A stretch of DNA of 34,135 bases, taken from contig JAIFLT010000016.1 in assembly GCA_020048955.1 (NCBI GenBank), positions 1 to 34,135 of the forward strand, written 5' to 3'. The stretch's first letter is position 1. Every line of letters starts with the position of its first letter. Under the pieces are notes generated by a model. It saw nothing but the letters and a program-made list of their open reading frames with translations. It did no database searches and had not been told where the DNA came from. Made by a program: the position numbers and the translations under genes. Source of the stretch: Flavobacterium sp. Lineage in GTDB: Bacteria > Bacteroidota > Bacteroidia > Flavobacteriales > Flavobacteriaceae. Shown here one piece after another: positions 21,642-31,663 of this stretch.

Positions 21642-22586
21642 ATGACATTAGAAGAAAAAATAAAAGGATTTCCAGTAATTAAGCAACTTATAGCTTTCGG
21701 AGAAAGTATTAAACTACCTTGGCTACATGGTTTGTCGTTGTATGAATTATTAGAATTATACATTTCTGGAGTTATAGAAGGCGCTTTATCCTATCGTGCA
21801 GCTGCAATTGCCTTTAGTTTCTTTATGGCGTTGTTTCCTTTTGCTTTGTTTATTCTTAATTTGATTCCGTATATTCCAATTGAAGGTTTTCAAGAAGATT
21901 TTCTCGGATTTGTTAAAGATGGCGTTCCTCCCACAACGTATGATGCTATTTTCAAAATTATCAATGATATTCTTCACAACAGTCATTCGGGATTGATTTC
22001 TACCGGAGTTATCATGGCGGTATTGTTAATGACTAATGGCGTAAATGCCATTCTTGGAGGTTTTGAAAATTCTAAGCACATTACATTAAAACGAGCTTTC
22101 TTTCGTCAATATTTTGTTGCGCTTGGAATGTCAATTTTACTATCTTTAATATTAATTATAACGGTGGCAACTATTGTAATTTTTGAAGTTTTTATTCAAA
22201 AAACCAAAATTCAAGATGTACTTTCTGAAAGTATTCCAATCATTGAAATGAGCCGTTATATTTTCTTAATGTTGATGATTTTAATAACAACTTCCATACT
22301 TTTTAAATTTGGAATTAAACGAAATGGCAAACGAGCCTTTATCTCTATTGGTTCCGTTTTTACAACCATATTAATCATTTTGTCCTCTTATTTTTTCGGA
22401 ATTTGGGTGGTCAAATTCTCTAAATATAACGAACTTTATGGCTCTATAGGAACACTTTTAGTTGTTATGTTTTACATCTGGATTAATTGCATGATTCTTC
22501 TGTTAGGATTTGAATTGAATGCTTTAATACAAAAACTAAAAAGAGAAAAAGCACTTGAAATTGAAACAGAAAATAGTGTTAATTAA
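21642..22586 (+). CDS. YihY/BrkB family inner-membrane protein
   Basis: 314 residues with six predicted membrane helices. ALSYRAAAIAFSFFMALFPFALFILNLIPYIP is the first helix region; MTNGVNAILGGFENS and YGSIGTLLVVMFYIWINCMILLLGFELNA are characteristic of the YihY/virulence-factor-BrkB family, once mis-named ribonuclease BN. The function is not established. The start codon is directly preceded by the heptamer array, so that array is probably the translation initiation region. A DUF2147 gene follows 23 bp downstream and priA 5 bp after that, so they may form one transcript. Confidence 0.93.
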   Translation: MTLEEKIKGFPVIKQLIAFGESIKLPWLHGLSLYELLELYISGVIEGALSYRAAAIAFSFFMALFPFALFILNLIPYIPIEGFQEDFLGFVKDGVPPTTYDAIFKIINDILHNSHSGLISTGVIMAVLLMTNGVNAILGGFENSKHITLKRAFFRQYFVALGMSILLSLILIITVATIVIFEVFIQKTKIQDVLSESIPIIEMSRYIFLMLMILITTSILFKFGIKRNGKRAFISIGSVFTTILIILSSYFFGIWVVKFSKYNELYGSIGTLLVVMFYIWINCMILLLGFELNALIQKLKREKALEIETENSVN

Positions 22587-22609
22587 TATTTTAAAAAATA
22601 AATCCAGTT

Positions 22610-23059
22610 ATGAAGAAGTTGAAAATTGTCAAACTCAATAATTGTTTAGTTTTACTTTTTGTTTTGTTTTTTCAAATTGTGCAATGTCAATCTGTTTTAG
22701 GAACATGGAAAACTTTTGACGATGAAACAGGTAAAGAAAAAAGCATTGTTGAGATTTATGAACAAGATGGAAAAATTTATGGAAAAATAATTGAACTCCT
22801 TGAAAAGGAAAATAAAGGAAAAAAATGTATAAAATGTAATGGTGCAGATAAAGATAAACCCATTTTAGGTTTAGTAATTATTAGAGGTTTATCTAAAGAT
22901 GAAGATGAATATAATGGAGGTAAAATTTTAGATCCTAAAAGTGGTAAAATTTACAAATGTAGTTTGAGTCTAGAATCTAAAGATAAATTGACTGTTAGAG
23001 GTTATATTGGAATATCTTTATTAGGAAGAACCCAAAAGTGGATAAGAATTAAAAAATAG
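22610..23059 (+). CDS. DUF2147 secreted protein
   Basis: 149 residues with a signal peptide (LVLLFVLFFQIVQCQ) and a beta-rich DUF2147 domain: VLGTWKTFDDETGKEKSIVEIYEQDGKIYGKI, KKCIKCNGADKDKPILGL, GGKILDPKSGKIYKCSLSLES, GYIGISLLGRTQKW. All hallmark segments of the family are present, including the paired cysteines. It is predicted to be periplasmic or lipocalin-like; its role is unknown. A cysteine at the signal cleavage region (VQCQ) might make it a lipoprotein, but the typical Bacteroidota lipobox context is weak. It lies between the YihY-like gene and priA on the same strand. Confidence 0.92.
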   Translation: MKKLKIVKLNNCLVLLFVLFFQIVQCQSVLGTWKTFDDETGKEKSIVEIYEQDGKIYGKIIELLEKENKGKKCIKCNGADKDKPILGLVIIRGLSKDEDEYNGGKILDPKSGKIYKCSLSLESKDKLTVRGYIGISLLGRTQKWIRIKK

Positions 23060-23064
23060 TTAGT

Positions 23065-25512
23065 TTGTATTTCATCGAAGTAATTTTACCGCTTTCTTTA
23101 CCCAAAACGTTCACTTACATCGTTTCGGAAGCCGAGTACAACTATATTAAAGTTGGAATGCGTGTTGCGGTTCCTTTTGGTAAAAGCAAAATTTATACTG
23201 GAATGGTGTTAGATTTACATCAAATTCCACCAACATTATATGAAGCCAAAGAAATTCATCAAATTTTAGATGAAAAACCTATTGTAAATGAGTTTCAAAT
23301 GCAACATTGGCAATGGATTGCATCGTATTATATGTGTAATCTTGGTGATGTTTTTCGAGGTGCCATGCCATCAGCTTTTATTTTAGAAAGCGAAACCATA
23401 ATTTCTCAAAAAAAAGATTTTGATATAGATAAATCCGAATTATCTGATGATGAGTTTCTAATTTATGAAGCGCTTCAACATCAAAGTTCGTTGAAGGTTG
23501 AAGATATCATTTCAATTTTGAACAAGAAGAATATTTTTCCTATAGTCCAGAAATTGCTAAATAAAAATGTGATTTCGCTTCAAGAAGAAATGCAAGAAGA
23601 ATATAAACCTAAACTAATTCGATATATTCGATTACAGGAAAATTATACTTCAGATGAAAGCTTGATTTCACTTTTAAATTCTTTAAAAGGAGCCAAGCAA
23701 AAAGACATTTTGTTACATTATTTTCAATTGAACGCACAAGAAAAAAAACCAATTTCTGTAAAGCAATTAACTGAAATATCGCAGTCAACATCGGCTACAA
23801 TTAAAGCTTTGATAGATAAAAATATTTTTGAAGAATATTACATTCAAGAAGACAGAGTCAATTTTGATAAAAATAAAACCGATAATAATTTAATTTTAAG
23901 CGAAGCACAACAAAAAGCATTTACAGAAATTAAAGAGAGTTTTCAATCAAAAGACGTTTCGCTTCTTCATGGTGTAACATCATCAGGGAAAACAGAGATT
24001 TATACCAAATTAATAGAGGAATATATTGCTCAAGGCAAACAAGTTTTGTATTTATTGCCCGAAATTGCTTTAACTACACAATTGGTTTCTCGTTTAACAG
24101 CACATTTCGGAAATCAAGTCGCTGTTTTTCACTCTAAATATTCAAATAATGAACGTGTTGAAGTTTGGAATCAAGTTCTTGAAAATTCAGAAAAAGCCAA
24201 AATCGTAATAGGAGCAAGGTCTTCATTGTTTTTGCCTTTCTCTAACTTAGGATTGATAATTATTGATGAGGAACATGAGCAAACTTTTAAACAACAAGAT
24301 CCAGCACCAAGATATCATGCTCGTGATGCGGCAATTGTTTTGGCAAATTCACAAAAAGCTAAAGTTTTATTAGGTTCGGCAACGCCAAGTATTGAAACGT
24401 ATTTCAACGCACAATCTGGAAAATTCGGAATGATTTCAATTTCAGAACGTTTCGGAAAAGCTCCTTTGCCCGAAGTTGAATTGGTTGATTTGAAAGAAAA
24501 TTACTTCAAAAAACGAATGAAAGGTCATTTCAGTTTAACGCTTATTGAAGCTATAACTGAAGCGTTGAGTTTAGGTGAACAAATCATTTTATTTCAAAAT
24601 AGACGTGGTTTTTCTCCAGTTTTAGAATGTATGACTTGTGGACACATTCCGCAATGTACCAGTTGCAATGTAAGTTTGACTTATCATAAATTCAAGAACC
24701 AATTACGTTGTCATTATTGTGGTTATGCTATCGCTAAACCAACCAATTGCCATGCTTGCTCAAGCATAGCTATTTCTGCCAAAGGTTTTGGAACAGAGCA
24801 AATTGAATTAGAATTAGCCGAACTATTTCCGACAAAAAACATCAAGCGAATGGATCAAGATACCACTCGTGGCAAATACAGTTTTGAAAAATTAATTGAC
24901 AGTTTCAAAAATCGTGAGATTGATATTTTAGTTGGAACACAAATGCTTGCTAAAGGTTTAGATTTTGATAATGTTTCGTTAGTTGGAATTATGAATGCTG
25001 ACACCATGTTGTATCATCCCGACTTTAGAGCTTTTGAAAGAAGTTTTCAAATGATGACTCAAGTTTCTGGTCGTGCGGGTCGTTCAGACAAACGCGGAAA
25101 AGTTATTATTCAAACCTATAATGTAAATCATAACATCATTCAGCAAGTAACTCACAATGATTATGTTGGAATGTATAAAGAACAATTGTACGAACGTCAG
25201 ATTTATAAATATCCGCCTTATTTCCGATTGATTAAATTGACTTTAAAACATAAAGATTTTGACAAATTAAAAGAAGGTTCGATGTGGTTGTATCAAGTGA
25301 TGCAGCAACATTTGCAACTACCAGTTTTAGGTCCAGAAGAACCTGGAATTAATAGAATTCGTAATGAATATATTCGAACCATTATGGTTAAAATTCCTCA
25401 AAATGCATCCATTCCAAATACAAAAAAAACCATTCAGAAGATTCTAAATAGTTTCGATGTTATTTCGCAATACAGATCTATAAAAGTTACAGCAAACGTT
25501 GATTTTTACTAA
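23065..25512 (+). CDS. priA: Primosomal protein N' (replication restart helicase PriA)
   Basis: 815-residue superfamily 2 helicase that reloads the replisome at stalled forks. The N-terminal fork-binding part (MYFIEVILPLSLPKTFTY) is complete. The helicase has Walker A GVTSSGKTE (about 302-310), the DEEH box (about 400), LGSATPS and the later motifs LVGTQMLAKGLDFDNV and QVSGRAGR. A zinc-binding insert with eight cysteines spans about 521-573 (CMTCGHIPQCTSCN, CHYCGY, CHACSS). The start is a TTG at 23065; no in-frame ATG gives this N-terminus, which matches the family. It begins 5 bp after the DUF2147 stop. Its stop codon overlaps that of the convergent response-regulator gene. Confidence 0.96.
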   Translation: MYFIEVILPLSLPKTFTYIVSEAEYNYIKVGMRVAVPFGKSKIYTGMVLDLHQIPPTLYEAKEIHQILDEKPIVNEFQMQHWQWIASYYMCNLGDVFRGAMPSAFILESETIISQKKDFDIDKSELSDDEFLIYEALQHQSSLKVEDIISILNKKNIFPIVQKLLNKNVISLQEEMQEEYKPKLIRYIRLQENYTSDESLISLLNSLKGAKQKDILLHYFQLNAQEKKPISVKQLTEISQSTSATIKALIDKNIFEEYYIQEDRVNFDKNKTDNNLILSEAQQKAFTEIKESFQSKDVSLLHGVTSSGKTEIYTKLIEEYIAQGKQVLYLLPEIALTTQLVSRLTAHFGNQVAVFHSKYSNNERVEVWNQVLENSEKAKIVIGARSSLFLPFSNLGLIIIDEEHEQTFKQQDPAPRYHARDAAIVLANSQKAKVLLGSATPSIETYFNAQSGKFGMISISERFGKAPLPEVELVDLKENYFKKRMKGHFSLTLIEAITEALSLGEQIILFQNRRGFSPVLECMTCGHIPQCTSCNVSLTYHKFKNQLRCHYCGYAIAKPTNCHACSSIAISAKGFGTEQIELELAELFPTKNIKRMDQDTTRGKYSFEKLIDSFKNREIDILVGTQMLAKGLDFDNVSLVGIMNADTMLYHPDFRAFERSFQMMTQVSGRAGRSDKRGKVIIQTYNVNHNIIQQVTHNDYVGMYKEQLYERQIYKYPPYFRLIKLTLKHKDFDKLKEGSMWLYQVMQQHLQLPVLGPEEPGINRIRNEYIRTIMVKIPQNASIPNTKKTIQKILNSFDVISQYRSIKVTANVDFY

Positions 25513-26204
25513 GCAATAGCTAAAGCTCTAATTAAATCTTCTTTCTTGTTTCGACTTAATGGGATTTTAGTAACTCCAATTTCGGCAAATTTACTGTTAA
25601 AACTTTCCACTTTATCAATATTTATGATATACGATTTGTGAACTCTAATAAATTTATCTTTAGATAAGTCTTTTTCAAAAGATTTCATGGTAGAAAGCAC
25701 AAGATTGATATCTTCTTCTGTAACTACTTTTACATAATCACCAAAAGCTTCAATCCACTTGATTTTATTAGTAAAAACTTTCAACTTTTTAAGATTACTT
25801 TTAATAAATATGTGTTCACCTTTGTCATCATGATTATCTTGTCGCAGCACAAAATGGTCTAATGCTCTTTTTACAGAAGCATTGAAACGTTGTAGTACAA
25901 TTGGTTTCTGCAAATAATCTGTAGCATTATAATCAAACGCTTTCAAGGCATACTCTGCTTTAGAGGTAATGAAAATTACTTGAGATTTAATTTTTAAACC
26001 ATCAATAAAATCGAAACCGCTTATTAATGGCATCTCTACATCTAAAAAAATTAGATCAACCGTATGCACTGTCATACAATTTTTTGCTTCAATTGCATTA
26101 GAAAAATCACCAACTAATTGTAAATTTGGATGGTTATTAACTAACTTTACAATGACCATTCTCTGAAGAGAACTGTCATCGACTACTACACAATTTAATT
26201 TCAT
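25509..26204 (-). CDS. LytTR-family response regulator
   Basis: 231 residues. The receiver domain (1-120) has the acidic pair DD at 9-10, phosphoacceptor D55 in LIFLDVEMP, the TS of FITSKAEYA and the lysine in LQKP. The DNA-binding LytTR domain (about 133-228) includes IKWIEAFGDYVKVV, FIRVHKSYIINIDKV and IPLSRNKKEDL. Such regulators control genes in response to a sensor kinase, often of the LytS/YehU type, but no kinase gene is adjacent, so it is an orphan in this window. Its stop codon overlaps the priA stop codon, leaving no space for a terminator between the convergent genes. A TATATTTG -7 box (26234-26241) lies upstream. Confidence 0.93.
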   Translation of the reverse strand: MKLNCVVVDDSSLQRMVIVKLVNNHPNLQLVGDFSNAIEAKNCMTVHTVDLIFLDVEMPLISGFDFIDGLKIKSQVIFITSKAEYALKAFDYNATDYLQKPIVLQRFNASVKRALDHFVLRQDNHDDKGEHIFIKSNLKKLKVFTNKIKWIEAFGDYVKVVTEEDINLVLSTMKSFEKDLSKDKFIRVHKSYIINIDKVESFNSKFAEIGVTKIPLSRNKKEDLIRALAIA

Positions 26205-26233
26205 AATTTAGTGTTGTTATAGATTTGGAGGTA

Positions 26234-26241
26234 CAAATATA
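26234..26241 (-). promoter_or_regulatory. -7 box of the LytTR regulator gene
   Basis: TATATTTG on the minus strand, 29 bp before the ATG. No clear TTG at -33, so the assignment is tentative. Confidence 0.45.
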
Positions 26242-26330
26242 TCACATTTTTGTTTAGAAATATCGTTTATCGATTTTTTTTGCTTTTAAGCGGTATTTTT
26301 TGCATATAGACGATATTTTATATTTTTGAG

Positions 26331-26360
26331 TTGTGTAACTAATATTTATTTCTACCTTTG
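26331..26360 (+). promoter_or_regulatory. Bacteroidota-type promoter for rpsF-rpsR-rplI
   Basis: TTG at 26331-26333 and TACCTTTG at 26353-26360, 19 bp apart, fit the consensus exactly. The leader is about 28 nt. The box lies inside the ORF-track extension and supports the rpsF start at 26395. Confidence 0.75.
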
Positions 26361-26394
26361 CACCCAATTTTATATAATTAAAAACATATTTATT

Positions 26395-26736
26395 ATGAAT
26401 CATTACGAAACTGTTTTCATCTTAAATCCCGTTTTATCTGATGTTCAGATAAAGGAAACAGTAAGCAAATTTGAAGATTTTCTTACAAGTAGAGGAGCAA
26501 AGATGGTATCAAAAGAGGATTGGGGCTTAAAAAAACTAGCTTACGAAATCCAAAACAAAAAAAGTGGTTTTTACCATTTATTTGAATTCCAAGTGGCACC
26601 AGAAGTATTAATTGCTTTTGAAACTGAATTTAGACGTGACGAACGTGTTATGCGTTTCTTAACTGTAAGTTTAGACAAACATGCAATTTCATGGGCAGAA
26701 AGAAGAAGAGAAAAACTTAAAGTAGCAAAAGCTTAA
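26395..26736 (+). CDS. rpsF: 30S ribosomal protein S6
   Basis: 113 residues starting [19 protein letters not shown], with the S6 core [27 protein letters not shown] and the basic C-terminus. It binds S18 in the platform of the small subunit. The ORF track starts at 26326, but a promoter box at 26353-26360 precedes the ATG at 26395, and the shorter form has the family length. rpsR starts 2 bp after its stop and rplI follows, the conserved S6-S18-L9 operon without priB or ssb, as usual outside Proteobacteria. No obvious S6:S18 leader structure fits in the short upstream leader. Confidence 0.97.
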   Translation: MNHYETVFILNPVLSDVQIKETVSKFEDFLTSRGAKMVSKEDWGLKKLAYEIQNKKSGFYHLFEFQVAPEVLIAFETEFRRDERVMRFLTVSLDKHAISWAERRREKLKVAKA

Positions 26737-26738
26737 TT

Positions 26739-27035
26739 ATGGCAACATTACAACAATCAGCTTCAGGAAAAAAAGACGGAGATATCAGATATTTAACGCC
26801 TTTGAACATAGAAACTAACAAAACTAAAAAGTATTGTCGTTTCAAAAAATCAGGAATCAAATACATCGACTATAAAGATGCCGATTTCTTATTAAAATTC
26901 GTTAACGAGCAAGGTAAAATTTTACCAAGACGTTTAACAGGAACTTCATTAAAGTATCAAAGAAAAGTGTCAGTAGCTGTAAAAAGAGCGCGACACTTAG
27001 CTTTAATGCCATATGTAGCAGATTTATTAAAATAA
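26739..27035 (+). CDS. rpsR: 30S ribosomal protein S18
   Basis: 98 residues. The conserved core is [62 protein letters not shown], matching S18. The N-terminal 25 residues ([19 protein letters not shown]) are the longer form typical of Bacteroidota. It pairs with S6 in the ribosome, and the gene follows rpsF by 2 bp. A GC-rich hairpin element separates it from rplI. Confidence 0.97.
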   Translation: MATLQQSASGKKDGDIRYLTPLNIETNKTKKYCRFKKSGIKYIDYKDADFLLKFVNEQGKILPRRLTGTSLKYQRKVSVAVKRARHLALMPYVADLLK

Positions 27036-27049
27036 TTAATTAAAAAGTT

Positions 27050-27073
27050 GTTGCCTCGCCGCGGCGGGCTAAC
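27050..27073 (+). other. GC-rich hairpin element upstream of rplI
   Basis: In otherwise AT-rich DNA, the segment contains the perfect palindrome CGCCGCGGCG (27057-27066). As RNA, 50-52/71-73, 53-55/67-69 and 57-59/64-66 can pair with two bulged U residues and a CGCG loop. It is 23 bp before the rplI ATG and has no following T run, so it is more likely a leader or processing element than a terminator. Confidence 0.6.
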
Positions 27074-27095
27074 TTCTATAATAAAGGACAACAAC

Positions 27096-27536
27096 ATGGA
27101 ACTTATATTAAAACAAGACGTTCAAAACGTAGGATTTAAAGATGATATTGTAACAGTAAAAGCTGGATACGGTCGTAATTACTTAATTCCACAAGGATTT
27201 GCTACTTTAGCTACACCTTCTGCAAAGAAAGTTTTAGCTGAAAACTTAAAGCAAAAAGCTCACAAAGAAGCTAAAGTTGTTGCTGATGCTACTAAAATTG
27301 CTGATGCATTAAAAGCTTTAGAAATTAAAATCACTTCAAAAGCAGGTGGTGAAAAATTATTTGGTTCTGTAACCAATATTGATATCGCTGCTGCATTAGA
27401 AGCGGCGGGTCAACCAGTTGATAGAAAATTTATTACTAGCGGAACTGTAAAAAGAACAGGAAAATATACCGCCTCTGTAAGATTACACAGAAATGTAGTG
27501 GTTGAATTACCTTATGAAATTGTAGCTGAAGTTTAA
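27096..27536 (+). CDS. rplI: 50S ribosomal protein L9
   Basis: 146 residues: MELILKQDVQNVGFKDDIVTVKAGYGRNYLIPQGFATLAT is the RNA-binding N-terminal domain. A helix rich in K/A follows (AKKVLAENLKQKAHKE), then the C-terminal domain ending VVVELPYEIVAEV. The ORF track begins at 27048 in the intergenic hairpin; the ATG at 27096 gives the normal L9 length and N-terminus. It is the last gene of the S6-S18-L9 operon and is followed by a clear terminator. Confidence 0.97.
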   Translation: MELILKQDVQNVGFKDDIVTVKAGYGRNYLIPQGFATLATPSAKKVLAENLKQKAHKEAKVVADATKIADALKALEIKITSKAGGEKLFGSVTNIDIAAALEAAGQPVDRKFITSGTVKRTGKYTASVRLHRNVVVELPYEIVAEV

Positions 27537-27559
27537 TATCTCAACTATCATAAATATAA

Positions 27560-27587
27560 AGTCCCGATGTAAGTCGGGATTTTTTTT
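27560..27587 (+). terminator. Terminator after rplI
   Basis: Arms TCCCGA (27562-27567) and TCGGGA (27574-27579) with a short loop are followed by eight T residues. Confidence 0.9.
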
Positions 27588-27641
27588 ATTTTGCAACTAA
27601 TTCGCACAAAGGTTTTTAATAAATTTAATATTTTCATACTA

Positions 27642-27657
27642 TCCCGAATTTTCGGGA
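27642..27657. repeat. Inverted repeat TCCCGAA-TT-TTCGGGA
   Basis: A perfect 7-bp arm hairpin with a 2-bp centre, 55 bp after the rplI terminator, with no T run. The arms resemble those of the preceding terminator (CCCGA...TCGGG). The rest of the 267-bp gap to the next gene is AT-rich and shows no ORF or clear promoter. Confidence 0.6.
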
Positions 27658-27803
27658 CTAGTAATAAGCATTATACCATAATTTTTTGGACTATTTTATA
27701 AATAGTATTGGTATTAATTGATTCTTGATGTTTTTGCTATATTAGATGTAAAAAATTAAAAAAAAAAGATTTTAGTCACTTTGAGCCTTCTTGGCAAATA
27801 ATT

Positions 27804-28277
27804 ATGAAATACAAAAGACTAACCAAAGAACAATTTGAATCCTTGCATCAAGAATTTGCAAATTTTCTTGCGTCTCAATCAATAGATAAAAAAGAATGGG
27901 ACGAAATTAAAGCTAACAAACCCGAAATTGCCGAACAAGAATTGGACGTTTTTTCTGATTTAATTTGGGAAGGAGTATTGTCTAATTCTCAATTTTTGGA
28001 ACATTTTTCTAAAAATCATATTTTCCTTTTTCATTGTCAAGAAGACTTTATCGACTCTATGGTGATAAAATCATTAGTGGTAGATGTTGACTTTCTTACT
28101 AAAGAGGGCTTGCAATGGCTCAGTGAAAATCTATTCACTGATGTAGTTGAAATTCATGTTGGAAAAAAGAATTATGATGCTGAAAGAAAAGAAACAATAT
28201 TTGATTTAATTACTCAAGGTGCAATTTTGAGTGACGGACAACTATATGTTCAAATTAATACCATAATTCAATCATAA
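27804..28277 (+). CDS. DUF6495-like conserved hypothetical protein
   Basis: 157 residues, acidic, no signal peptide or membrane helix. It begins MKYKRLTKEQFESLHQEFANFLASQSIDKKEWDEIK and continues KPEIAEQELDVFSDLIWEGVL, a pattern I recall in the flavobacterial DUF6495 family. The C-terminal half is beta-rich (VVDVDFLTKEGLQWL, GAILSDGQLYVQI). Function unknown. It lies between the ribosomal operon and ligA with its own spacers, 57 bp before ligA. Three lysine/glutamate-rich helices dominate the N-terminal half. Confidence 0.8.
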   Translation: MKYKRLTKEQFESLHQEFANFLASQSIDKKEWDEIKANKPEIAEQELDVFSDLIWEGVLSNSQFLEHFSKNHIFLFHCQEDFIDSMVIKSLVVDVDFLTKEGLQWLSENLFTDVVEIHVGKKNYDAERKETIFDLITQGAILSDGQLYVQINTIIQS

Positions 28278-28313
28278 TTTCCTTAATTTTGAAATATTTA
28301 CCTACTTTAGTGA

Positions 28314-30332
<2,019 letters not shown>

Positions 30333-30374
30333 TGAAATTCCTTTAATAGGATAGCTAATTTTAAGTACTGTTTC

Positions 30375-30382
30375 TATTTTTG
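30375..30382 (+). promoter_or_regulatory. Orphan -7 box downstream of ligA
   Basis: TATTTTTG matches TAnnTTTG but no coding frame follows before the hairpin at 30507. A clear -33 TTG is missing. It could drive a short untranslated RNA. Confidence 0.3.
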
Positions 30383-30506
30383 CAAATGCTTTCGTATAGT
30401 ATGAGTTAAAGTTGTTTTCCAAATCTATGATAATTTTTTTTTGTTTTTAGCCACTCAAAAAGTACTAAAAAATTAAAAATAGACATTTGATATAAAAGTA
30501 AAGTAC

Positions 30507-30530
30507 CCCATTCCTAAAAAGAATGGGTTT
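30507..30530. terminator. Hairpin between ligA and the Fic gene
   Basis: Arms CCCATTC (30507-30513) and GAATGGG (30521-30527) with a 7-base loop, followed by TTTCT on the plus strand. It lies next to the Fic stop codon and may serve both directions. Confidence 0.65.
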
Positions 30531-31580
30531 CTATTTGCTAATTATGTTTATGTAACGCTCTAAACATTCTTTTTCAACATGTGCAATGAAAACCAAAAAA
30601 TCTTCTTTTTTGTTTAAAGTTTGCGCTGTTTCAAGCGTTTTATAATAGTTCATTCTAGTTTCATAATCTCCTTTTATATTGGCAATTACATATCCGTTTT
30701 GTAAAAGAATAAGATTCATTATCAATCGAGAAGTTCTACCATTTCCATCTATAAACGGATGAATAGTTACTAGTCTTTCATGCATTTCTGCAGCTAAAAT
30801 AACTGGGTGCATCTTGCTTCTGTTTTCTTCATACCAAATGAAATAATCTTCCATTTCTTTTGCAACAATAAAAGGTTGCGGAGGCATGTGGCTACTCCCT
30901 TTTATCATGACTTGAACACGACGATAACGACCCGCATCCTCAGGAATAATGCCTCTTAAAATTAAATTATGAACCGATAGTAATTCTCTTTCATTTAAAG
31001 GAAAATTGCGTTCCATTAATTGTTTAATATAAGTAATGGCTTCAACATGATTTATAGCTTCCAAATGTTCTCGCATACTTTTTCCAGAAATAGTCAATCC
31101 TTCATTGATAACTAAGTCGGTTTCTCGCAAGGTAAGGGTGTTGCCCTCAATTCTATTACTTTCAAAAGTGTATTCTAATTCTAATGCTTGTGCAATTCTA
31201 AAACTATCAAATTGACGAAATTGGTTTAGTTTTGCTTTTAGGCTATCAATTTCATCTAAAATAGTTTGTAAATTTTTTGAAATTGATTTACTAACAAAAC
31301 TTACATTATATTTTATTTGTTCTTCCGCAAGCATCATCGCTTTTAAAGCTAATTCATCGGTACCAATTTCATACAAAATACGCTCTTTTAACCAAGCAAT
31401 CATCAAAGTTTCATAATCTAAATCTAAAACTTGTGCTAATTTGGCAACTTGTTCTTTTGTTGGTTTTCTTGATCCGCTTTCAAATTTACTAATCAATGCC
31501 TGATCAATTCCTAAAAGTTGAGCTAACTCTCTGGTTTTTATTCCTTTTTCTTCTCTTGCATTTTTTAATAAAGTTTTCAT
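30531..31580 (-). CDS. HTH-Fic protein (putative AMP-transferase with DNA-binding domain)
   Basis: 349 residues. N-terminal XRE-type helix-turn-helix (about 6-58: TRELAQLLGIDQALISKFESGSRKP), a helical linker, then a Fic domain. The inhibitory motif SNRIEG (about 139-145, class S/TxxxE[GN]) precedes the core, and the active-site motif is HPFIDGNGRTSR (about 268-279), complete with the catalytic histidine. Such class II Fic proteins usually AMPylate a protein target and keep themselves inactive through the inhibitory helix. Here the HTH suggests self-repression. An AATAAAA-TG-TTTTATT palindrome lies between the -7 box and the start codon. No separate antitoxin gene is adjacent. The target is unknown. 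Confidence 0.92.
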   Translation of the reverse strand: MKTLLKNAREEKGIKTRELAQLLGIDQALISKFESGSRKPTKEQVAKLAQVLDLDYETLMIAWLKERILYEIGTDELALKAMMLAEEQIKYNVSFVSKSISKNLQTILDEIDSLKAKLNQFRQFDSFRIAQALELEYTFESNRIEGNTLTLRETDLVINEGLTISGKSMREHLEAINHVEAITYIKQLMERNFPLNERELLSVHNLILRGIIPEDAGRYRRVQVMIKGSSHMPPQPFIVAKEMEDYFIWYEENRSKMHPVILAAEMHERLVTIHPFIDGNGRTSRLIMNLILLQNGYVIANIKGDYETRMNYYKTLETAQTLNKKEDFLVFIAHVEKECLERYINIISK

Positions 31581-31583
31581 TAT

Positions 31584-31599
31584 AATAAAATGTTTTATT
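31584..31599. promoter_or_regulatory. Operator-like palindrome upstream of HTH-Fic
   Basis: AATAAAA-TG-TTTTATT forms 7-bp perfect arms around a 2-bp centre, 4 bp from the start codon and downstream of the -7 box, a good place for self-repression. AT-rich sequence makes chance palindromes more likely. Confidence 0.45.
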
Positions 31600-31608
31600 T
31601 TGTCTTGA

Positions 31609-31616
31609 CAAATTTA
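31609..31616 (-). promoter_or_regulatory. -7 box of the HTH-Fic gene
   Basis: TAAATTTG on the minus strand, 28 bp before the ATG. The best TTG upstream is 24 bp away, slightly too far. Confidence 0.5.
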
Positions 31617-31663
31617 GTCATTTTTTTCAATAAAAAAAAACAACTTGCGCCATTTTTTAAAAC

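Noticed and set aside
26326-26394. N-terminal extension of S6 in the ORF track
   Set aside because: The TACCTTTG box lies inside it, and MNHYETVF is the normal S6 start.
27048-27095. N-terminal extension of L9 in the ORF track
   Set aside because: It translates the GC-rich hairpin; L9 begins at MELILKQDV.
27560-27657. Riboswitch or second terminator made of the two CCCGA...TCGGG hairpins
   Set aside because: The first is a plain terminator; the second has no T run, no conserved riboswitch core is seen, and the next gene is 146 bp away.
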